64,000 nt of DNA from Streptomyces diastaticus subsp. diastaticus (GCF_011170125.1 NZ_BLLN01000002.1:715501-779500), one strand, 5' to 3'; counted from the first letter of the stretch, positions 10,942 through 19,371 are shown. Translations and numbers: made by a program. The notes: generated by a model from the letters alone, not told the origin.

Positions 10942-11604
10942 TCAGGCGGCCGTGGCCGCCTCGGTGAGGCGGGCGGCGAGGGCGCGGGCCTTCTCGTCCG
11001 CCTCCTCCAGGGCCTTGGTGCGGGAGGACTCGAAGAGCGGGATCAGTTCGGACAGCGCCGGGTTTACCGGGGCCAGCGTCAGCTCGGGGACGATGAAGTC
11101 GATCTCCGCGCCGAGCATCCCGGTGACCACCTTCTCCAGGTAGTTCTGGACGAACTCGAAGCTCTCGCGAGGGGTCCCCGCGGCGTACGAGCCGCCACGG
11201 CTGGCCACCACGGTGAAGGGCCGGCCGGCCACGGTGCCGGCCTCGCCGCCGGTGCGCCCGACGATGATCACCTGGTCGAGCCAGGCCTTGAGGGTCGAGG
11301 GGATCGTGAAGTTGTACATGGGGGCGCCTATCAGCACGGCGTCCGCCGACTCCAGTTCGGTGGCCAGCTCGTCGCGGAAGGCGGCCGCCGCCCGCTGCTC
11401 CTCGGTGTGCTCGGAGGGGTCGGCGAAGCCGGCCGACACGGCGAAGTGGTCGAGGTGCGGCACCGGGTGGGCGGCGAGGTCGCGGTGGATCACCCGGCCC
11501 TCCGGGTGGGCCTCGGTCCACGTCTTGACGAAAGCGGCGGTGACGTCGCGGGAGGCGGAGGCTGTCGGGGAGATCGCGGAATCGACGTGGAGCAGCGTGG
11601 CCAT
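10942..11604 (-). CDS. azoR: FMN-dependent NADH azoreductase (AzoR/AcpD family)
   Basis: Flavodoxin-like quinone/azo-compound reductase, 220 residues, cytoplasmic. The N-terminus MATLLHVDSAISPTASASR gives the FMN phosphate-binding serine-rich loop; a GAPMYNFTIPSTLKAWLDQV block binds the isoalloxazine ring; VASRGGSYAAGTPRE follows. The ATG at 11604 has an AGGAGA ribosome site; the longer frame upstream is low-complexity. It is divergent from the HxlR-type regulator, the classic arrangement for electrophile-sensing control of such reductases. Confidence 0.9.
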   Translation of the reverse strand: MATLLHVDSAISPTASASRDVTAAFVKTWTEAHPEGRVIHRDLAAHPVPHLDHFAVSAGFADPSEHTEEQRAAAAFRDELATELESADAVLIGAPMYNFTIPSTLKAWLDQVIIVGRTGGEAGTVAGRPFTVVASRGGSYAAGTPRESFEFVQNYLEKVVTGMLGAEIDFIVPELTLAPVNPALSELIPLFESSRTKALEEADEKARALAARLTEAATAA

Positions 11605-11749
11605 GGGTTCTCCTGGGGAGGCGTGCGGCGGGGCCCGGCGCGGCGGCGTCGACGGTGCTCGGGCTGCCTGTTGTTCAGTGCGCAACTATGGATAACACAG
11701 CTACTTACTTTTTTTCACCCCCTACTCGGGGCCCAGTACCCTGAGAGGT
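11605..11749. promoter_or_regulatory. Divergent promoter/operator region azoR-hxlR
   Basis: 145-base shared upstream region. The segment 11670-11716 is unusually A/T-rich for this genome, includes a GTTG-N9-CAAC dyad (11670-11686) and a TACTTACT stretch, and is the likely binding place of the HxlR-type regulator and both promoters. Confidence 0.45.
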
Positions 11750-12211
11750 ATGGCGGGCAACGGCAAGGCCACGGGAGCGGACGGCGTACGCGGGGACGAC
11801 GCCGGGGACGAGGGAGCGCGTCACCAGGCCGGGACACGGGAGCGCCGGGACGTCGCGCACGTTCCGGGCGCCTGCGGCGTGGTCGACCTGGGGATCACCC
11901 GGGTCTTCGAGCTGCTCGGAAAGCGCTGGACCGGACCGATCATCGCCGTCCTCATGACGCAGCCCGCGCACTTCGCCGACCTGCGCCGGGCCGTCCCCGG
12001 CATCAGCGAGCGGATGCTCTCCGACCGCCTGACGGAGCTGGCCGGAGCCGGGCTCGTCGTCCGCGAGGTGGCGGAGGGCCCGCCGTTGCGCGTCTCCTAC
12101 CGCCTCACCGACGCCGGGGCCGAGCTGGGTCCCGCGCTCGCGGCCCTTCGTTGCTGGGGCCAGAAGTACCTGCTGGGCGGCGCCGAGCGGGAGCCTGGCA
12201 CGGGGTGCTGA
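11750..12211 (+). CDS. HxlR-family winged-helix regulator
   Basis: 153-residue DNA-binding protein. A disordered acidic/basic N-terminus is followed from about residue 42 by the HxlR domain: Cys in ACGVVDLG (the redox/electrophile-sensing position), GKRWTGPII recognition-helix region, FADLRRAVPGISERMLSDRL and the wing segment up to RYWG-like RCWGQKYL. ATG start with GAGAGG ribosome site. It probably represses the divergent azoreductase and itself, responding to quinones or aldehydes, by analogy with HypR/QorR/YodB. Confidence 0.88.
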   Translation: MAGNGKATGADGVRGDDAGDEGARHQAGTRERRDVAHVPGACGVVDLGITRVFELLGKRWTGPIIAVLMTQPAHFADLRRAVPGISERMLSDRLTELAGAGLVVREVAEGPPLRVSYRLTDAGAELGPALAALRCWGQKYLLGGAEREPGTGC

Positions 12212-12503
12212 CTGGCTGAGGCCCTCCGGGGGCGGCCGCGCGGGTGTCCGGGGGCTTGTGGGGACGGGAGCGCGTGGGGCCGCGGTGGCTCGTGTGGGGG
12301 ACGGAGTTGTCCACAATTCCGGGTTGTCCACAGGTCTCCGCCGGCTCTCGGTGACGGCGGTACGGTCGCTCTCGCGAGGCCGGACGTACGCGACGGGCGG
12401 GCGGTGGCCTCGCACGGGGCCTCGCTCGGCGCGGTGCCGCGGCAGGGTGTGCGGGACGTGCCCGGTGGGCGGGGTCTCCCGCGAGTTCGTAGGGGGAGGC
12501 GAT
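12212..12503. other. Non-coding stretch holding twin DnaA boxes
   Basis: About 290 bases after the HxlR gene. Apart from the two DnaA boxes listed separately, I see only G/C-rich sequence and a good AGGGGGAGG ribosome site at 12490-12498 belonging to the pseudogene that follows. Confidence 0.5.
12307..12332 (+). promoter_or_regulatory. Two tandem DnaA boxes
   Basis: TTGTCCACA occurs exactly at 12307-12315 and again at 12324-12332, in the same orientation and 17 bases apart. This 9-mer is the preferred DnaA box of Streptomyces. They lie in a non-coding gap far from any dnaA gene in the window, so a titration or regulatory role is more likely than an origin. Confidence 0.65.
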
Positions 12504-13130
12504 TTGTCAGGTGACGACGCCCGTGACGGCGGAGACGACCGGTGTGGACGGGGCCGGGACGGCGGGGACGGGCCCTCGCCGGAGAGGGCGGCCCGGCTGC
12601 CCGGGTGGCGGGGGTTCGCCCGGTGGCCGGAGCGCGACGGTCCCCGGCGGGCCGGGAAGGCGCTGCGAGGGAAGGTTCCGCGCGGCGCCCACGCCGAGGT
12701 GGTGATCGACCCGGACCGGGCTGACCCGGTGGCGTCGGTCGAGGAGTTCGACCGGGGGGCGCCTGGGGCGCCTGGCCGCGCTCACGCCGATCCGGGTCGG
12801 ACGGGTGGCGTCGAGTCCCTGCGCCTTCCCGCGTGGCTCGGCCGGGCTGATGGCCTCCGACCTGGCGCGGACGCAGGCGACCGGTATCGGCGCGCACCTG
12901 TGCGGCGACGCGCACGCGGGCAACTCACGCGGGCAACTGCGGTCTGTACGGCGACGCCCGCGGCGGGCTCGTCATGGACCTCGACGACTTCGACGAGACG
13001 GCCCACGGCCCCTGGGAGGGGGACCTGAAGCGTCTCGGCCGCAGGGCGTCCGCGAAGGTGCGCGGCGCGATGAACGAGGGCGTCGCGGCCGCCATGAAGG
13101 TCTTCCAGGCGACCTCGCTGGTGCCGACCG
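12504..13130 (+). pseudogene. Frameshifted, truncated DUF2252 protein gene
   Basis: Three consecutive frames each encode part of a DUF2252 (kinase-fold-like) protein. Frame 1, from a TTG at 12504 behind an AGGGGGAGG site, has GKALRGKVPRGAHAEV and DPVASVEEF. A +1 shift at the G6 run 12754-12759 leads to LTPIRVGRVASSP and LCGDAHAGN. A 13-base tandem duplication (12913-12925 copied at 12926-12938) then moves the rest, with DLDDFDETAHGPWEGDLKRL, to the third frame. Removing both changes restores one continuous protein. The C-terminal part of the family is absent; the frame runs into a G-rich tract. Not functional as read. Confidence 0.8.
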
Positions 13131-13169
13131 GGCGGGAGGGAGGAGGGGGAGGGGGGGAGGGGGGAGGGG
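13131..13169 (+). other. G-quadruplex-capable G tract
   Basis: Thirty-nine bases made almost only of G-runs of 3-7 separated by single A or C, ending the DUF2252 remnant and lying about 85 bases upstream of the J-domain gene start. It meets the usual four-run quadruplex pattern several times over on the coding strand. Confidence 0.6.
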
Positions 13170-13254
13170 CCCCCACGAGCTCGGGACCGGCCGAGCCCCG
13201 CCCCGGCCCGTCCGATCGGCGCGGTGGTTTGACCGCAGGGCCTAGGCTGGACGA

Positions 13255-14466
13255 GTGACGAGCCCGGAAGCCGAATCTCTGCCCGCCGACCCCGTCCTGG
13301 ACGAGCCTTCCCCGGGCGTGCCCTCTGCCACGGGGGCCGCCGGTGAAGCGCCCTCCGGCGTGGTCGCCACCGACGGTGTGCCCGCCGGTCAGGCGCGGGC
13401 CGGTGCCGGCCCGGAGTCTGCCGAGCCGGCCGGAGGCGCTGTCGAGCCGGGTGGTACCGCCGTTCCCGACGCCGCCGGACCCGGGGCGGACAGTGACCGC
13501 CCAGCCGAAACCGGCACCGGAGCCCGACCCAGGAACGCAGCCGGGGCCAAGGCCGGAACCGCAGCCGAAACCGGCACCGGAGCCGAGGCCGGAACCGCAG
13601 CCGGGGCCGAGGCCGGAGCCGGAGCCGGAGCCGACGCGGGAGCCGGCCCCGAGACCGAAGCCCGGGACGGGGCCGGGGACGGAGGAGCCGTGCGGCGCCC
13701 CGAGGAGCGGTTGGAGAAGGCGGTTCGGGCGGCGGAGCAGGCGCTGATCGAGTTCGAGATCGCGGTGGAGACCTTCCGGGTGGAGGTCGAGAACTTCTCC
13801 CGGCTGCACCACCAGAAGCTCGGCCCGATGTACACCCGGCTCGACGAGCTGGACGCCCAGATCGCCGAGGCGAAGGCGGCGCGGACCGGGGACGCGGAGG
13901 ATCTGCGGCTGGCCCGGGAGGCCAGGGCGCGGGTCATGCCGATGCCGGGCGTGGAGGAGCTGTTCCACGGCTGGATCGACTCCGAGGGGCTCTCCCCCGA
14001 GGGCGCGGCCATGCTCACCGACCAGCCCGTGCGGCCGCCGCAGCGGGTCCGTCCCAGCGCCGACGCCCGCCGCCTCTACCGCGACCTGGTCCGCAAGGCC
14101 CACCCCGACCTGGCGCAGGGGGAGGCCGAGCGGGCGCGCCGGGACGCCTTCATCGCCCGGGTCAACAACGCGTACACGCTCGGCGACGAGGAGGCCTTGC
14201 GGGTGCTGACGGCCGAGTGGGAGGCGGGGCCCGCTCCCGAGGAGCAGCCGCCGAGCCGGAGCGAGGAGCTGTACGCGCGGCTGGAGTGGCTGGCCGAGCG
14301 CAAGGAGATGCTGACGCTGATCGCCAAGGAGCTGGAGGACGGGGCCATCGGCTCGATGCTGCGCGTGGCGCAGGACGACCCCGACGGCCTGCTCGACCAG
14401 ATCGCCGAGCAACTCCTCGCCGAGGTCGCCGGGCGCGAACGGGAGCTGGCCGCGCTGCTGGGGTGA
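13255..14466 (+). CDS. J-domain protein with low-complexity N-terminus
   Basis: 403 residues. The first about 150 residues are an Ala/Gly/Glu/Thr low-complexity region built from GTGAE/AGTAAGAEAG-like repeats. A helical segment (about 150-240) precedes a J domain (about 265-320) with YRDLVRKAHPDL containing the diagnostic HPD (around residue 283), which stimulates DnaK ATPase. A C-terminal helical region follows. Actinobacterial homologues are soluble and of unknown client range. GTG start overlapping the end of the dead DUF2252 frame; no clear ribosome site, so the start could be slightly off. Confidence 0.8.
   Translation: MTSPEAESLPADPVLDEPSPGVPSATGAAGEAPSGVVATDGVPAGQARAGAGPESAEPAGGAVEPGGTAVPDAAGPGADSDRPAETGTGARPRNAAGAKAGTAAETGTGAEAGTAAGAEAGAGAGADAGAGPETEARDGAGDGGAVRRPEERLEKAVRAAEQALIEFEIAVETFRVEVENFSRLHHQKLGPMYTRLDELDAQIAEAKAARTGDAEDLRLAREARARVMPMPGVEELFHGWIDSEGLSPEGAAMLTDQPVRPPQRVRPSADARRLYRDLVRKAHPDLAQGEAERARRDAFIARVNNAYTLGDEEALRVLTAEWEAGPAPEEQPPSRSEELYARLEWLAERKEMLTLIAKELEDGAIGSMLRVAQDDPDGLLDQIAEQLLAEVAGRERELAALLG
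13505..13660 (+). repeat. Low-complexity repeat coding for Ala/Gly/Glu tract
   Basis: Imperfect tandem repeats with units such as CCGAAACCGGCACCGGAGC and GAGGCCGGAACCGCAGC encode the repetitive N-terminus of the J-domain protein. The +1 frame of the same bases reads as a Pro-Glu/Pro-Lys repeat, so slippage here would swap one low-complexity tail for another. Confidence 0.6.
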
Positions 14467-14560
14467 CCCGGGCCGTCCGGGCCCCGGTGACCAGGGCCCG
14501 CCGCGATCGGTGCGGCCGGGGCGAGGGATCGGCCGGGGCGCGTCCGGTAGCGTCGGGTCC

Positions 14561-14908
14561 ATGCATTTCGGAGCTGCGGTACCCACGGTCGACATCGGAG
14601 CGTTGTCCGGCGAGGACTTCCTGCTGGACGTCCGGGAGGACGACGAATGGAACGCCGGCCACGCGGCCGAGGCGCTCCACATCCCGATGAGCGCCTTCGT
14701 CGAGCGGTACGGCGAGCTGACCGAGGCCGCCCCGCAGGACGGCCGGGTCAACGTGGTCTGCCGGTCGGGGGCCCGTTCGGCCCAGGTCGCGATGTACCTG
14801 CGGCAGCAGGGGATCGACGCGGTGAACGTCGAGGGAGGCATGCGGGCCTGGGAGACGGCTGGCCGGCCGCTGGTCGACGAGAAGGGCGGGCCGGGGTTCG
14901 TCGCCTGA
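14561..14908 (+). CDS. Single-domain rhodanese-like protein
   Basis: 115-residue sulfurtransferase domain. It has the CDC25/rhodanese LLDVRE motif, and the active-site loop CRSGARS with Cys67, long enough for sulfur transfer. The ATG at 14561 gives the canonical short form; the frame upstream is low-complexity. It lies between the J-domain gene and the DUF5819 gene with about 100-base gaps. Substrate and partner cannot be told from sequence. Confidence 0.88.
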   Translation: MHFGAAVPTVDIGALSGEDFLLDVREDDEWNAGHAAEALHIPMSAFVERYGELTEAAPQDGRVNVVCRSGARSAQVAMYLRQQGIDAVNVEGGMRAWETAGRPLVDEKGGPGFVA

Positions 14909-15012
14909 GAGACGGACCGGGGCGAGGCCCTGCGGGGGGATCGTGCCGTGAGTACGGTTTCTGCGCGGGGCGGCCCATGAACGCCGCCGCTCGGTGAACG
15001 GGGACGGTTCGG

Positions 15013-16155
15013 ATGGACGCATACGGCGGCGTCGGGGACGCGGAGGCGACCCCGGAGGCGGACGGGGACGGGCAGGACGCGGATCGTACGCCCGCTCCAC
15101 GGCCGGGGATCCGCGCACAGCGGACGGCCTCCCCCGGGGAGGTCTGCGGCACCGCCCCCTCGACGGACCGGGTGCCCGCCCCGTCGTCCGAGGGGGGTGA
15201 GCGGGGCGACGGGGCCGGCCCGGCTCCGGGAGGCCCACCGGCGGAGGCGGCGGAGGGGCGCCGGGAGGACGGGGGCGTGCCGGCCGGGGCGCCGGGCCGC
15301 ACCGTGTACGCCCTCGGCACCGCGCCCGGTCTCTCCGTCCCGCCCCAGACCCCGGCCGCGGCGTCCTCGAAACCGGCCGGCGAAGCCGGCGCGGACAGCC
15401 TCTTCCGCGCGGCGGCGCGTACCCGTGCCGCCGCCGGAGCGGGGGCGAGAGGCCCGGGGATCGCGGGGCTGCGCCTCGGGTACCAGGTGGTGGCGGCCGT
15501 GGTGCTGGCGCTGGTGGCGGCGGGGGCGGGGGTGCACCTGCTGATGGTCTTCCTGCACGTCGCACCCGCCAACACGGTGACCAAGCAGCACGGGCGGGCG
15601 GTCGACGACTACGTCTACCCGGAGTTCGAGCAGAACTGGAAGCTGTTCGCGCCCAACCCCTTGCAGCAGAACATCGCCGTGCAGGCGCGCGCCGAGGTCC
15701 TCACGGAGGACGGGACGCTGGACCGCACCCGCTGGGTCGACCTGTCGGTGCTGGACGGCGAGGCGATCGACGGGAACCTGCTGCCGAGCCACACGCGGCA
15801 GAACCTGCTGCGCCGGGGCTGGGACTTCTACGTCAACTCGCACGACGGCGACGGAGTGCCGGACGGGCTGCGCGGCGAGCTCTCCGAGCGGTACGTGCGC
15901 AGGATCGTGCTGACCAGGCTGGTGACCGAACTGGACGGTACGCGGGACGGGGTGGTCGACCGGATACAGGTGCGCTCGCGGACGACTCAGGTCCCGTCGC
16001 CTCCGTGGAGCGACGAGAAGGTGAGCCGGGAGCCGGTCGACCGCGAGCTGGGGTGGTGGTCGGTGACGGATGCGGACGTGCCGCTCGGTGGGACGCTTCA
16101 GCTCCGGCGTGCCGGGAACGGGCGGGGCGCGGACGCGGCGGGGGGTGCGCGTTGA
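15013..16155 (+). CDS. DUF5819 family membrane protein
   Basis: 380 residues. A long Ala/Gly/Pro-rich disordered N-terminus (about 1-150) is followed by one membrane segment (about 157-180) and an extracytoplasmic DUF5819 domain with YPEFEQNWKLFAPNP and the RGWDFYVN block. It is always found next to an HTTM protein in Streptomyces, and here their ends overlap (TTGA), so the two probably form one membrane complex. Function unknown; the partner resembles vitamin-K-dependent carboxylase, suggesting modification of exported proteins, which is only inference. Confidence 0.8.
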   Translation: MDAYGGVGDAEATPEADGDGQDADRTPAPRPGIRAQRTASPGEVCGTAPSTDRVPAPSSEGGERGDGAGPAPGGPPAEAAEGRREDGGVPAGAPGRTVYALGTAPGLSVPPQTPAAASSKPAGEAGADSLFRAAARTRAAAGAGARGPGIAGLRLGYQVVAAVVLALVAAGAGVHLLMVFLHVAPANTVTKQHGRAVDDYVYPEFEQNWKLFAPNPLQQNIAVQARAEVLTEDGTLDRTRWVDLSVLDGEAIDGNLLPSHTRQNLLRRGWDFYVNSHDGDGVPDGLRGELSERYVRRIVLTRLVTELDGTRDGVVDRIQVRSRTTQVPSPPWSDEKVSREPVDRELGWWSVTDADVPLGGTLQLRRAGNGRGADAAGGAR

Positions 16156-17369
16156 GGGCGGCCCTGGCCCGGCTCGCGCGGTGCGTGCACCTGGTGACCT
16201 CGCGTTCGCTGGGCCCGTACCAGACCGCTGTGGTACGGATCGGGCTGGCGGCGACGTGGCTGCTGTTCCTGCTGCGGGAGTTCCCGCACCGGCATCTGCT
16301 CTACGGGCCCGAGGGGCCGTGGGGCTGGTCGATGGCGCGGCGGCTGATCGCGGGGAACGACGCGTTCACGCTGCTGATGTGGTCCGACGGGCGGCTCTGG
16401 TTCGAGGCGGTGTACGGGCTGGCGGTGGTGGCGAGCGCGCTGCTGCTGGTCGGCTGGCGGACGCGGACGATGTCCGTGCTGTTCATGGTGGGCGTGCTCT
16501 CGCTCCAGAACCGGAACATCTTCGTCGGGGACGGCGGGGACAACGTCGTCCACCTGCTCGCGATCTACCTGGTGCTGACCCGGTGCGGCCAGGTCTGGTC
16601 GCTGGACGCGCGCCGGGCGGCGCGGGCCGGCGCGTGGGGGCGTGAGCCGTGGGCGGACCGGGCCGGGCCGGTGTTGTGGGCGGGCAGCGCGGCGGCGCTG
16701 GCGGTGGTGACCGCCCTCGGAGTGGCCGGCTGGGGCTGGCTGCTGTTCTTCTGGGTGCTGCTGACCGGACAGGCGGTGTGGTGGTGGCTCGGGCGGCGGG
16801 CGCCGGACGGGCAGGCGTACGTCCTCAGTGATGTGGTGGCGCACCTGGTGCACAACGGCGCCCTGTTGGTGATCATGGCGGAGACCTGCCTGATCTACGC
16901 GACCGCCGGCTGGTACAAGATCCAGGGCAGTCGCTGGCAGGACGGCACGGCGGTCTACTACCCGTTGCAGCTGGAGTCGTTCTCGCCGTGGCCCGGCCTC
17001 TCCGAGATGCTGGCCGGTCAGGGGCTGCTGGTGCTGGCGATGACGTACGGGACGGTGCTGACGCAGGTGGCGTTCCCGTTCGCGCTGCTCAACCGGCGGG
17101 CGAAGAACGCGCTGCTCGCGCTGATGATGGCCGAGCACCTGGCCATCGCGGTGCTGCTGGGGCTGCCGTTCTTCTCGATGGCGATGATCGCGGCGGACTC
17201 CGTCTTCCTGCCGACGGTCTTCCTGCTGTGGGCGGGCCGAGGGTGCGCGCGGGCGCGCGACGGGGTGGTGCGCCGGGCGCGAGTGGTGCTCGGAAGGGGC
17301 CGGTACGGCGGGCACGAGGCCGGGGAGCCGGCCGGACCGGCGCGGAAGCCGCCCGTCCGGCCGTCGTAG
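16152..17369 (+). CDS. HTTM-domain membrane protein
   Basis: About 405 residues with eight or nine membrane segments and the HTTM fold related to the N-terminal half of gamma-glutamyl carboxylase (YQTAVVRIGLA, RNIFVGDGGDNV, YATAGWYKIQGSRWQDG). The most likely start is the TTG at 16152, which overlaps the DUF5819 stop as TTGA behind a GGGGGG stretch; GTG codons at 16185 and 16194 are alternatives. The conserved GWYKI/W block and the upstream DUF5819 partner are typical for this actinobacterial pair. Substrate unknown. Confidence 0.82.
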   Translation: MRAALARLARCVHLVTSRSLGPYQTAVVRIGLAATWLLFLLREFPHRHLLYGPEGPWGWSMARRLIAGNDAFTLLMWSDGRLWFEAVYGLAVVASALLLVGWRTRTMSVLFMVGVLSLQNRNIFVGDGGDNVVHLLAIYLVLTRCGQVWSLDARRAARAGAWGREPWADRAGPVLWAGSAAALAVVTALGVAGWGWLLFFWVLLTGQAVWWWLGRRAPDGQAYVLSDVVAHLVHNGALLVIMAETCLIYATAGWYKIQGSRWQDGTAVYYPLQLESFSPWPGLSEMLAGQGLLVLAMTYGTVLTQVAFPFALLNRRAKNALLALMMAEHLAIAVLLGLPFFSMAMIAADSVFLPTVFLLWAGRGCARARDGVVRRARVVLGRGRYGGHEAGEPAGPARKPPVRPS

Positions 17370-17379
17370 GCTTCCCGCC

Positions 17380-18213
17380 ATGAACGCGTACGGCCCGCCC
17401 GGGGCCATCCCGGAGCCGTCGGTTCCGCCTGGCGCACCGCTCCCCGCCTCACTGGACGAGGCGGTGGCGCGCTGGCGCGGGCTGCTGGCCGAGGCGGCCC
17501 CCCGCCACGTGCTCCTGGAGGGGTTCCACGCGCTGAAGCACGCGTTGCGGTTCGGAGCGGTGGTGCCGGTGGCGCTCTGCACCGACCGGGCGGGGACACT
17601 GGAGCTGGCGGCCGAGCTGGCGCCGGACCTCGGGGAGGTGCTGGCCCGGCTGCTGGTGGAGGTGGACGCCCAGGCGGTGAGCGCGCTGGTGCCGAGGCCG
17701 CACCCGACCGGGGTGGCGGCGCTGGCGGAACGGCCTGCTCCGGCGGCTGTCGCGGCGGCGCTGCGCGGGGAGCGGCGCACCCCCGTGGTGGTGCTGGACC
17801 AGCCGCGCCACCTCGGCAACGCGGGGGCCGTGGTGCGGCTGGCGGCCGGGTTCGGGGCGAGCGGGGTGGTGACGACGGGGCCGCTCGATCCGTGGCACCC
17901 GACGGTGGTGCGCGGCGGCGCCGGACTGCATTTCGCGACGGCGGTGGCCCCGCTGGAGGTGTCCGAGCTGCCGGGCGGGCCGCTGTTCGCGCTCGACCCG
18001 GAGGGCGCCGACATCCGGGGGCTCGCCCTGCCGGACGACGCGCTGCTCGCCTTCGGCTCGGAGCGGCACGGGCTCTCGGCCGGGCTGCGGGCCCGCGCCG
18101 ACCAGCTCGTCGCCCTGCCGATGCGCCCCCAGGTCTCCAGCTACAACCTGGCGACCAGCGTGGGCATGGCCCTCTTCCACTGGGCCTCCGCCTCGGGGGC
18201 GGCGCCGGCCTGA
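17380..18213 (+). CDS. TrmH/SpoU-family RNA 2'-O-methyltransferase
   Basis: 277 residues. A variable N-terminal substrate-binding part with EGFHALKHALRFG precedes the knotted SPOUT domain carrying the three family motifs: LGNAGAVVRLAAGFGASGV (motif 1), FGSERHGLS (motif 2) and SSYNLATSVGMALFHW (motif 3). It uses S-adenosylmethionine to methylate ribose in tRNA or rRNA; which one is not clear. It starts ten bases after the HTTM stop. Confidence 0.9.
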   Translation: MNAYGPPGAIPEPSVPPGAPLPASLDEAVARWRGLLAEAAPRHVLLEGFHALKHALRFGAVVPVALCTDRAGTLELAAELAPDLGEVLARLLVEVDAQAVSALVPRPHPTGVAALAERPAPAAVAAALRGERRTPVVVLDQPRHLGNAGAVVRLAAGFGASGVVTTGPLDPWHPTVVRGGAGLHFATAVAPLEVSELPGGPLFALDPEGADIRGLALPDDALLAFGSERHGLSAGLRARADQLVALPMRPQVSSYNLATSVGMALFHWASASGAAPA

Positions 18214-18256
18214 CGGTTCCGGGTGGGCCGCGGGGCGGGGATCGCGTTAGATTGCC

Positions 18257-18275
18257 CGAACGACCGGTCGGTTCG
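18257..18275. promoter_or_regulatory. Probable TetR autoregulatory operator
   Basis: Near-perfect dyad CGAACGACCGGTCGGTTCG centred on GACCGGTC, 55 bases before the TetR start and next to a TTAGATT element that could be a -10 region. Confidence 0.6.
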
Positions 18276-18329
18276 GCGGGGCGCACCCCCTTGCCGGGCC
18301 GCCGGTATCCGTACGGGAGGATCGCGGGC

Positions 18330-19034
18330 ATGACAGCACAGCAGGGCAGCGGCTCGCCGGGCACGGCCACGGCCGGGCAGCGGGGGCGGGGCGCCGGCCG
18401 CGCGACACGGGGCGGGCGTGACACGTACACGCCGCAGACGCTGCTGTCGGTGGCGGTGCGGGTCTTCAACGAGCGCGGCTACGACGGCACCTCGATGGAG
18501 CACCTCTCGCAGGCCGCCGGAATCTCCAAGTCCTCGATCTACCACCACGTCTCCTCCAAGGAGGAGCTGCTGCGGCTCGCCGTCAGCCGTGCCATCGACG
18601 GTCTCTTCGCCGTCCTCGACGAGGAGGGCGCGGTCACCGGCCGCCCGCTGGAGCGCGCCCAGTACGTCACGCGTCGCACCGTCGAGGTGCTGGCCGCCGA
18701 ACTGCCCTACGTGACGCTGCTGCTGCGGGTGCGCGGCAACACCGACACCGAGCGGTGGGCGCTGGAGCGGCGCCGCGAGTTCGACCACCGGGTGGCCGGG
18801 CTGTTCGCGGCCGCCGTCCAGGAGGGGGAGCTGCGCGGCGACGTCGAGGTGCGGATGGCCACGCGGCTGCTCTTCGGAATGATCAATTCCGTGGTCGAGT
18901 GGTACCGGCCGGACGGGGTCCGGCAGGGCGGCGACGGAGGGTCGCCGTACGAGGAGGGGCCCGTCGGGAGCGGGGCCGACATCGCCGACGCGGTGGTGCG
19001 GATCGCCTTTTCGGGCCTGCGGGCGCAGGGGTGA
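18330..19034 (+). CDS. TetR/AcrR-family regulator
   Basis: 234 residues. A basic Gly/Arg-rich tail precedes the TetR DNA-binding domain (about 36-85; SMEHLSQAAGISKSSIYHHV with SKEELLRLAV). The C-terminal ligand domain (TetR_C, acyl-CoA regulator-like, VTLLLRVRGNTDTE) suggests an acyl-CoA or organic-acid ligand. ATG with GGGAGG site. A perfect-centre dyad sits in its promoter, and related dyads lie before bkdA at 20041 and the acyl-CoA dehydrogenase at 57460, so it may govern branched-chain or fatty-acyl catabolism. Confidence 0.85.
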   Translation: MTAQQGSGSPGTATAGQRGRGAGRATRGGRDTYTPQTLLSVAVRVFNERGYDGTSMEHLSQAAGISKSSIYHHVSSKEELLRLAVSRAIDGLFAVLDEEGAVTGRPLERAQYVTRRTVEVLAAELPYVTLLLRVRGNTDTERWALERRREFDHRVAGLFAAAVQEGELRGDVEVRMATRLLFGMINSVVEWYRPDGVRQGGDGGSPYEEGPVGSGADIADAVVRIAFSGLRAQG

Positions 19035-19371
19035 CCCGGGCGGTCGGCGGGCCGTGACGGTCCGGCACCGGCCGGCCACGGGGTCGCGGCCTTCCGCCCG
19101 TCGGCTCCCGGCGGAGCCCGTACCCCCTCGGCCCGGCCGGCGTTCGAGCCCGTCCTCGGCCTGCGGTGCGTCGGGCGGTCGGGGCCGCGACGCGTCCGCG
19201 ACGGTCGCGGGCCGACTCCGCCGCCGGTCGGGGACGGCCCGGCCCCCGGTGGGCCTGGAGCGCGGCCCGAGCGCCGGCCGGGTGGGAGTGCGGCCCGGAA
19301 CGCCCGGCCTGACGCGTGTGCCCGCCGTGGCCGCCCGGGCCGGTGTACGGCCCGGGCCCGAGCCGGGGGCG
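19035..19371. other. Non-coding stretch between TetR and BkdR-like genes
   Basis: About 337 bases between convergent genes. Very G/C-rich, shadow frames only; I see no clear hairpin, promoter or gene. Confidence 0.5.

Noticed and set aside
12925..15843. 972-residue minus-strand open frame
   Set aside because: Covers the J-domain, rhodanese and DUF5819 genes in antisense with only repetitive sequence.
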